A DNA stretch of 64,000 nucleotides, from positions 168,163,453 to 168,227,452 of the forward strand of contig CM062290.1 of the NCBI GenBank assembly GCA_031216915.1, read 5' to 3'. This document shows positions 59,789 to 64,000 of this stretch, piece after piece; position 1 is the first letter of the stretch, and every line of letters begins with the position of its first letter. This stretch comes from Pictodentalium vernedei (lineage: Eukaryota; Mollusca; Scaphopoda; Dentaliida; Dentaliidae). A program made the translations under genes and the position numbers. Below the pieces are notes generated by a model. That model saw only the letters and a program-made list of their open reading frames with translations. It was not told the DNA's origin and did no database searches.

Positions 59789-59977
59789 ATTAGAACGTTT
59801 CTTTTCATGTTTTATCGGTCGATAGTACCTGAGTTTGTGTGATTTCTGAAATAAAACCTAAAGCAGCGAAATCTCTGAAATAAAACCTGAAGCAGCTTCG
59901 CTGCTTCAGGTTTTATTTCAGAAATCACACAAACTCAGGAACTATCGACCGATAGAACATGAAAAGGAACGTTCTAA
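59789..59977. repeat. Long fold-back with internal short duplication
   Basis: ATTAGAACGTTTCTTTTCAT and its complement ATGAAAAGGAACGTTCTAAT end a ~78-bp-arm inverted repeat that includes TATCGGTCGATAGT and TTTCTGAAATAAAACC. Next to the centre the AAATCTCTGAAATAAAACCT segment is duplicated, giving an asymmetric loop. Confidence 0.8.
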
Positions 59978-60998
59978 TATTATATTATATTTCTCACACG
60001 ACGATATGTGAACATAATTGACACATTTACCATTTATGTACAAATATTTTGATCAAGAGGGGGTGACCCTTAGCAAATTGTGAGAAGTATAATTATAGAG
60101 ACTTCTATTCCTCAATTTTCCACTTGGCAGTCATAGTCCAACAGGAATGTATACGACAACGACAAGACAGTTATATTCTTCTATCTACGAGTATAAAAGA
60201 GTTTGAGACTATACACAATGTGTTTCGTATACAGAGAGGAGACTATTTGAAAAAACAAAAAAAACAAACTGAATTCAAAATTGCGCAAGACTAAACAGAA
60301 TTATTGATTTTGAACACCAACCTTATCCAAAGAGAATCACTCAAAACGTTTTAATTGTTCTCTTACTCTGGAAACGGCTTTCAAATGCTGTGATAATGTT
60401 TAGCTCTTGAAAACCATTTGCCACAATCAATAAACAGGGCCCGAATCTTGTCAGACGCAGCCACACGCTAAAACAAAGATACAGAAATATGCAGCAATTT
60501 GGTGATGGGTGGACGTTGGTCCATATATTAGCTTGTCAATTCTCTAGAAACCTGAGAACCCAGCAAGCATATGTGTAGTTCACAGACTTCGAGAAAACAA
60601 TGCCTTATCGGTAGATAGCATTTTTTTCTTTTTTGGCTTCAGACTGAAATTTCAGACAAACATTAGCGATGCAAACACTTCGACGCTTAGCATTGCAAAT
60701 GTCTTCAGCCGTTTTATGATCATAATCTCTCATATTACAATAAGGTACCATATTCCTAATTCAGATAACCGTTGAACAAAGCATCTGAAAGACCCATTCA
60801 AACGTACGCGAAACAGCCGACTCAATTTTTGTTTAGTCATGTTTCCACATGACCGTCTTAATGTACTGGGATGCACCCGACATCACATTTATCACAGGAC
60901 AAAACTTATATGGAAAGTGCAAGTTGACGTCACGTTAGTGTGGAGTTTCCCATTGGGTCAACAAGTTCTTTATTTTATCGTCAACAACACAGCCTCTG
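59978..60998. other. Non-coding, nothing recognised
   Basis: Presumed intron 4 of the sulfotransferase gene up to the second Polinton. No repeat or exon is identified. Confidence 0.45.
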
Positions 60999-61402
60999 AG
61001 TAGGTATAAAAGGCGGATTCTGGGACACGTTGTACATGTACCGTACACGTACACGTACATGGTGCATTTACCATCTTAGGATTCAGTGTTAAATCGCCAA
61101 CACGTTCGCAAAAAATGTCATTTTTTCATGGTGTCCCAGAATCCGCTGTTATTTTGAGACTCCTAGATCATACTTTTAACGTTCAAATACCCATTGGCGA
61201 ACGTGTCGAATGTACACGTTTTTCAAAAAAGTGAAAAATGTACGAAATTGTACATTTTTTTTTACTTAAAAAATTTTCTCTGCGTTCCCATCGTGGATCA
61301 GACCATCGATCCATCGTTGGTGAAAGTGAGCAAAAACGTTTTGCGGCTTCTAGGACAGCATCAAAAAGGTGGTTTGCAGATTCTGGGACCGTTTTTTGAG
61401 GC
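60999..61402 (+). repeat. Polinton copy 2 left TIR region
   Basis: It shares the ends AGTAGGTA...AAGGCGGATT and TTTTTTGAGGCGG with copy 1, as well as ACTCCTAGATC and GTTCAAATAC blocks. It carries three GATTCTGGGAC motifs (near 61016, inverted near 61130 and near 61380) where copy 1 has different internal sequence. The partner TIR is outside the window, so the length is inferred. Confidence 0.8.
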
Positions 61403-61416
61403 GGAAATAAAAAAGT

Positions 61417-61440
61417 GATTGATATATACAGGAGAGAAAA
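61417..61440 (+). promoter_or_regulatory. TATA-like promoter motif (copy 2)
   Basis: GATTGATATATACAGGAGAG, about 96 bp before ATG 61514. Orthologous to 33942. Confidence 0.55.
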
Positions 61441-61513
61441 AAAATATAAAATAAATAGTTATTTAAAAAATAAATATATAAAATCGAATAGATAATAAAA
61501 AAATACGTAAATC

Positions 61514-61888
61514 ATGAACGCTTCCCAGACTATTAGAGCAAGGTTTCTTTTAAAAATGCTGATGAGAGCCTACGCATTCTGTGTGAACGAACAACTAGGT
61601 CGCCTCTTGTTAGAACGATGCGCCAGATGTCGGGATCACCTAGACTTTGATCATGTGAATCATTCGTGTCTGACGATGGAAAGGGAAGATATGGTCGTCA
61701 AGTATTTCGAACCGGCGTTCGAACGCGTTCAAATCGACGAAGTGATCGTGTTTGTGAAGAGATTACTCTTCTGTATGGATCGAGACAAGCCCACAGTTTT
61801 GGAAGAACTGAAATTGGCGCGTAGAAGTCTGACTTTAGAAGACAAGGGATGCATCATGAAATTATTGTTCAATGAAGCATATGTCTAA
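61514..61888 (+). CDS. Small conserved Cys/His protein (copy 2), 124 aa
   Basis: Intact, same length as 34046-34420, with about 26 substitutions. The CxxC-RDHLDFDH...C site and the LTLEDKGCI motif are retained. The retention of length and metal-ligand residues in both otherwise decaying copies argues that it is a real Polinton gene. Function unknown. Confidence 0.8.
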   Translation: MNASQTIRARFLLKMLMRAYAFCVNEQLGRLLLERCARCRDHLDFDHVNHSCLTMEREDMVVKYFEPAFERVQIDEVIVFVKRLLFCMDRDKPTVLEELKLARRSLTLEDKGCIMKLLFNEAYV

Positions 61889-61985
61889 GTTTTCTCGTTG
61901 ATATAAAATAAGGGAGAATAGAAATAAAAATAAATACACACATAAATTTTTTATCTAATATTAGAAAGAAAAAAAAAACACAAAA

Positions 61986-62624
61986 ATGAGAACCAGAAAT
62001 AAATTGTCTCCGACGTTAGATGACGACGAGGACGAGAAGCCGAACGGCGTTTTGCTGAAGCACCGTCGCTAGAAGAAAAAGAAAGAGGAGAGAGGTATCA
62101 CATCGATCAAATCAGTAGAATCCAAGCGTATCTAACTCGAGAGAGAGATTCTCGCCGTTCTCTCAAGAAGAAGTATTTGCGTTTCTTGAAATTCGTCAAC
62201 CCGGTCGACACGCCACTCATCACGATTTCCATTGGATTGTTGTCGACTGCGGTTGGCATTCCGATCGTGTTGACTGTCGAAGGAGTGGCTCTCGCCGCTG
62301 GATTGTTTAGCATGCTCGGAAACTTTTTGAGTAGGAAATTATATCTGAAGGCGAGGAAACACGACAAGATTCGCATCTTGGCCGACTCCAAGATCGACAC
62401 GATATCCGAAATGATCTCAATGGTGTTGAAAGACGGTAGGATATCAGACGGAGAATACTTTACGATATTGGGCGAGAAAACGAAATAAGAAGCCATGAAA
62501 GAAGCCGCGAGAATCAAGACTCGTCAGATCATCAAGGAAGAGATGAAGGATTCTCTCGTGGAAAAAGGGAGGAAAGAGGCAGGGAGGAATTCAGTAGGAT
62601 GATAGAACTTAAGAGCTGCGATTG
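61986..62624 (+). pseudogene. Hydrophobic protein (copy 2), broken
   Basis: ATG 61986 matches the copy-1 start. A 1-bp deletion near 62055 leads to a stop, TAC to TAA occurs at 62486-62488, and another 1-bp deletion lies near 62580. The middle frame 62177-62488 still encodes the hydrophobic segment IGLLSTAVGIPIVLTVEGV. An in-frame deletion removes about 5 residues relative to copy 1 (the HAAG region). Confidence 0.85.
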
Positions 62625-62721
62625 AAAAAAAAATATATATAATAAGAACAGAATTTTAAAAAAAAAATATTAAATTTATATATAAAATAAAAACGAAATT
62701 AATTTAAATAACTCTCAAAAA

Positions 62722-64000
62722 ATGTATTGCCTAAATTGTAAGAGAGTTACTGAGACGAGTAATTCTCGAGAAGTACGAACTAAAAATGACAGACAGATGC
62801 TTCGTGGAATTTGCGACGTGTGTGGCTCTATCAAGACTCGATTCATCAAAAAAAAGAACGCGAGCAAAGGTAAAGGCATCGTGAATAAAATGATCAATAA
62901 TCTACCTTTCGAAATGCATCTGCCTGGTCACAGTTTCACGGGACCTGGAACGAAATTGAACAAGAGACTCAACGCCGATCTGACTCCTAAATCTTGGAGC
63001 AAACCTGTGAATAGGGTGGATGCGGCCGCGTATGGTCATGATCTGTGCTACGATGGACATCCTGACACCAAGACTCGCAACGATGTCTGCGATAAAAACA
63101 TGTTGGGGAAATTGAGAGGTATGTCAAATCCGACCAGGAGAGAGCAGATAGAACATTCGCTGGTCGGTAATCTGATCGGTGCGAAACGTCGATTCGGATG
63201 GGGCATTCAAAAAAAAAGCGCATCTCAAAAGAAGAAGAAACGATTATTGACGAGTGAATTGGCCAAGGAGTTACACAAACCCATCGTGCATAAATTTCGA
63301 AAGAGAAGGGTGTTCATGAAGGGTTTGGATGATATTTGGTCTGCCGACTTGGTCGACATGAGATCGTTTTCGAGGTGGAACGAGGGTGTTAAATATCTAT
63401 TGATGGTCATCGACATGTTTTCCAAATACGGTTGGATCAGAGCTTTGAAGAATAAATCGGGACCTTGTGTTGCTGAGGCTCTGAAGAGCGTGTTCGACTC
63501 GTCTTCTCGAAAACCAAATAAATTGTGGGTGGACAAGGGAAAGGAATTCTACAACAAACACATTCATCGATTAATCAACCTCTACTCGATCGAAAATGAA
63601 GAGAAAGCCAGCGTGGTAGAACGTTGGAATCGAACGATGAAGGAAAAGATGCATAGATACTTCACGGCGAATTCGACCAAGAAATACATATATGCTCTGA
63701 ATGTTCTGGTCAAAGATTACAACAACACGCGACACAGATCGATCAAGATGACTCCCGCGGAAGCTAGCGATACTCGAAACGAAAAACGGGTCTACGCGAA
63801 TCTATATCCTGAGAGATCTAAGATCAGGAAGAAGTCTAGAACGCCGAAATTTACGGTCGGCGATCGAGTGAGAATCTACGCTTATAGGAAGCACTTTGAA
63901 AAGGGTTATATTCCTCGATGGACCTCGGAAATCTTCGTGATAATCAAAATATTTCACACTGATCCGGTGACTTACAAAATCGAAGCTTTGGATGGAGAAG
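62722..64000 (+). CDS. INT: Zinc-ribbon + PLA2-like + integrase fusion (open to window edge)
   Basis: ATG 62722 opens 426 codons with no stop to 64000. Residues 1-45: zinc ribbon with MYCLNCK and CDVCG pairs. Residues about 75-155: PLA2-like domain with GHSFTGPGTKL and DAAAYGHDLCY, followed by RFGWG. A Lys-rich linker (about 165-175) leads into LLTSELAKEL. The integrase core follows with D in SADLVDM (about 212), D in WVDKGKEFYN (about 271) and E in VERWNRTMKEK (about 300). Then come the SH3/chromo-like VGDRVRIYAYRKH and a YIPRWTSEIF block. Copy 1 carries the same domains split by a TGA and a poly-A indel. The catalytic helix has Gly for the usual acidic or polar residue before His-Asp, so PLA2 activity is uncertain. 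The 3' end lies outside the window. Confidence 0.92.
   Translation, partial: MYCLNCKRVTETSNSREVRTKNDRQMLRGICDVCGSIKTRFIKKKNASKGKGIVNKMINNLPFEMHLPGHSFTGPGTKLNKRLNADLTPKSWSKPVNRVDAAAYGHDLCYDGHPDTKTRNDVCDKNMLGKLRGMSNPTRREQIEHSLVGNLIGAKRRFGWGIQKKSASQKKKKRLLTSELAKELHKPIVHKFRKRRVFMKGLDDIWSADLVDMRSFSRWNEGVKYLLMVIDMFSKYGWIRALKNKSGPCVAEALKSVFDSSSRKPNKLWVDKGKEFYNKHIHRLINLYSIENEEKASVVERWNRTMKEKMHRYFTANSTKKYIYALNVLVKDYNNTRHRSIKMTPAEASDTRNEKRVYANLYPERSKIRKKSRTPKFTVGDRVRIYAYRKHFEKGYIPRWTSEIFVIIKIFHTDPVTYKIEALDGE

Larger units (their letters stand above)
60999..64000 (+). mobile_element. Second Polinton/Maverick, copy 2 (left 3 kb; runs off the window)
   Basis: It begins AGTAGGTATAAAAGGCGG at 60999, matching the start of copy 1. 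The preceding 6 bp (CCTCTG) would be the target duplication, untestable here. Gene order is the same as copy 1: Cys/His protein, hydrophobic protein, PLA2-integrase. It is a distinct copy, at roughly 80-90% protein identity with different internal TIR sequence, in the same orientation and downstream of exon 4 of the same gene. Confidence 0.93.

Overview
This window is eukaryotic, intron-bearing and AT-rich, and crowded with animal-type repeats: piggyBac-like MITEs, a Tc1/mariner relic, a LINE fragment, a tRNA-derived SINE, fold-back elements, satellites and many long G or C homopolymer runs. There are no bacterial-style operons outside the large transposons. It most resembles the genome of an aquatic invertebrate, but I cannot fix the phylum from the sequence alone.

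The only convincing host gene is a cytosolic-type sulfotransferase on the + strand. Four exons are recognisable (26488-26680, 31225-31548, 52700-52794, 56379-56544). All have AG/GT boundaries and compatible phases. The last coding exon is not found before the window ends, so the gene spans at least 30 kb.

The main feature is a complete Polinton/Maverick (adintovirus-like) element at 33518-52165 (18,648 bp) in intron 2 of that gene. It has a perfect 6-bp target duplication (CTGGTA at 33512-33517 and 52166-52171) and ~415-424 bp terminal inverted repeats. Left to right on + it carries a small Cys/His protein, a hydrophobic protein, a parvovirus-like PLA2 domain with a decayed integrase, and a major-virion-protein candidate. 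A - strand block follows: a tail-fibre-like repeat protein, an adenain-like protease and a large DNA polymerase B. Next come a tandem-duplicated + gene pair and a late-type - block: a Lys/Glu-rich protein, a pX-like protein, a penton-like protein, a packaging ATPase, a basic GG-motif protein and a DUF8207-like protein. A 287-bp tandem array lies just inside the right TIR. Many genes are broken, mostly by single TGA codons, so the copy looks dead but young enough to read throughout.

A second, related Polinton starts at 60999 in the same orientation, apparently in a later intron of the same gene, and runs off the window. There the zinc-ribbon, PLA2-like and integrase domains form one uninterrupted reading frame (62722 to the edge). 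This shows that the separate PLA2 and integrase pieces of the first copy derive from one fused gene.

The rest is non-coding: 1-26 kb upstream, introns 1 and 3, and the 56.5-61 kb segment. It includes a higher-order satellite at 1-1125, a second satellite at 53010-54620 and several long palindromes. I saw no rRNA, functional tRNA, CRISPR array or prokaryotic gene.
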